Shown here one piece after another: positions 63,954 through 64,000 of a stretch of 64,000 nucleotides of DNA. Source of the DNA: Deltaproteobacteria bacterium (lineage in GTDB: Bacteria > Myxococcota_A > Polyangia > Polyangiales > Houyiibacteriaceae); contig JAEPMI010000003.1 of assembly GCA_017644045.1 (NCBI GenBank), positions 496,001 to 560,000 of the forward strand, read 5' to 3'. Every line of letters begins with the position of its first letter. Positions within the stretch are counted from its first letter, which is position 1. The notes below the pieces were generated by a model that saw only the letters and a program-made list of their open reading frames with translations, had not been told where the DNA came from and made no database searches. A program made the translations under genes and the position numbers.

Positions 63954-64000
63954 GAATGATCGGCGCCGTCGAGAGCCGGGGCCGACCATCCGACGGGCTC

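Overview
The window is about 70% G+C with strong G/C bias at third codon positions. It carries four Ser/Thr protein kinases, many secreted proteins with lipobox signal peptides followed by Pro/Asp/Ala-rich stretches, a MopE-like protein with nine calcium-binding-type Asp repeats, a protein with a MYXO-CTERM-like tail, and a probable member of a myxobacterial paralogue family. Together these point to the chromosome of a myxobacterium (Myxococcota, possibly a Polyangiales/Sandaracinus-like lineage). This is an inference from gene content; no rRNA, tRNA, CRISPR array, insertion sequence or prophage was recognised. Genes are dense and no gene-free stretch exceeds 300 bases.

Layout. Positions 1-7402 (minus strand): a run of a DUF427 protein, an M4-type metalloprotease lipoprotein, a metallo-beta-lactamase (MBL) hydrolase, a ThrE-type exporter, a small Cys-rich lipoprotein, an anchored MBL hydrolase, and a gene cut by the window edge. 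Positions 7640-17781: a secreted phospholipase D-like protein, a divergent LysR/SDR pair, several small cytosolic genes, an overlapping operon of a GNAT-nitrilase fusion plus two SET-domain proteins, and a CBS protein behind a possible sigma-54 promoter. Positions 18632-30119 (plus): a serine hydrolase, a four-gene surface-molecule cluster (flippase, CDP-alcohol phosphotransferase, sulfotransferase, nucleotidyltransferase), a beta-propeller protein, a receptor-like kinase, and an aldehyde dehydrogenase/GMC oxidoreductase pair.

Positions 30128-37163 (minus) form a signalling operon: winged-helix regulator, PEGA-like protein, transmembrane kinase, lipoprotein, and a second kinase with a STAS-like tail. 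A related kinase/PEGA-like/lipoprotein cassette lies at 46332-49712 on the other strand; the two lipoproteins are clear paralogues. Between them are the MopE-like protein, two proteases (trypsin-like and HtrA-like) and several hypotheticals.

Positions 49627-57890 (minus): a MYXO-CTERM phosphodiester glycosidase, a LuxR-type HTH protein, two tandem paralogous secreted proteins (one with a Ser/Glu-rich insertion), a membrane-anchored DnaJ-like zinc-finger protein without a J domain, a lipoprotein, a TIGR02265-like protein and a large MscS-family channel. Positions 57990-63895: an MCE-domain lipoprotein, an alpha/beta hydrolase, a pentapeptide-repeat protein, and a group of small stress-type and membrane proteins.

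The best candidates for undescribed biology are the duplicated kinase/PEGA-like/lipoprotein cassette, the sulfotransferase-containing surface-molecule cluster, the GNAT-nitrilase/SET/SET operon, and a low-complexity DNA repeat used by two unrelated genes on opposite strands.
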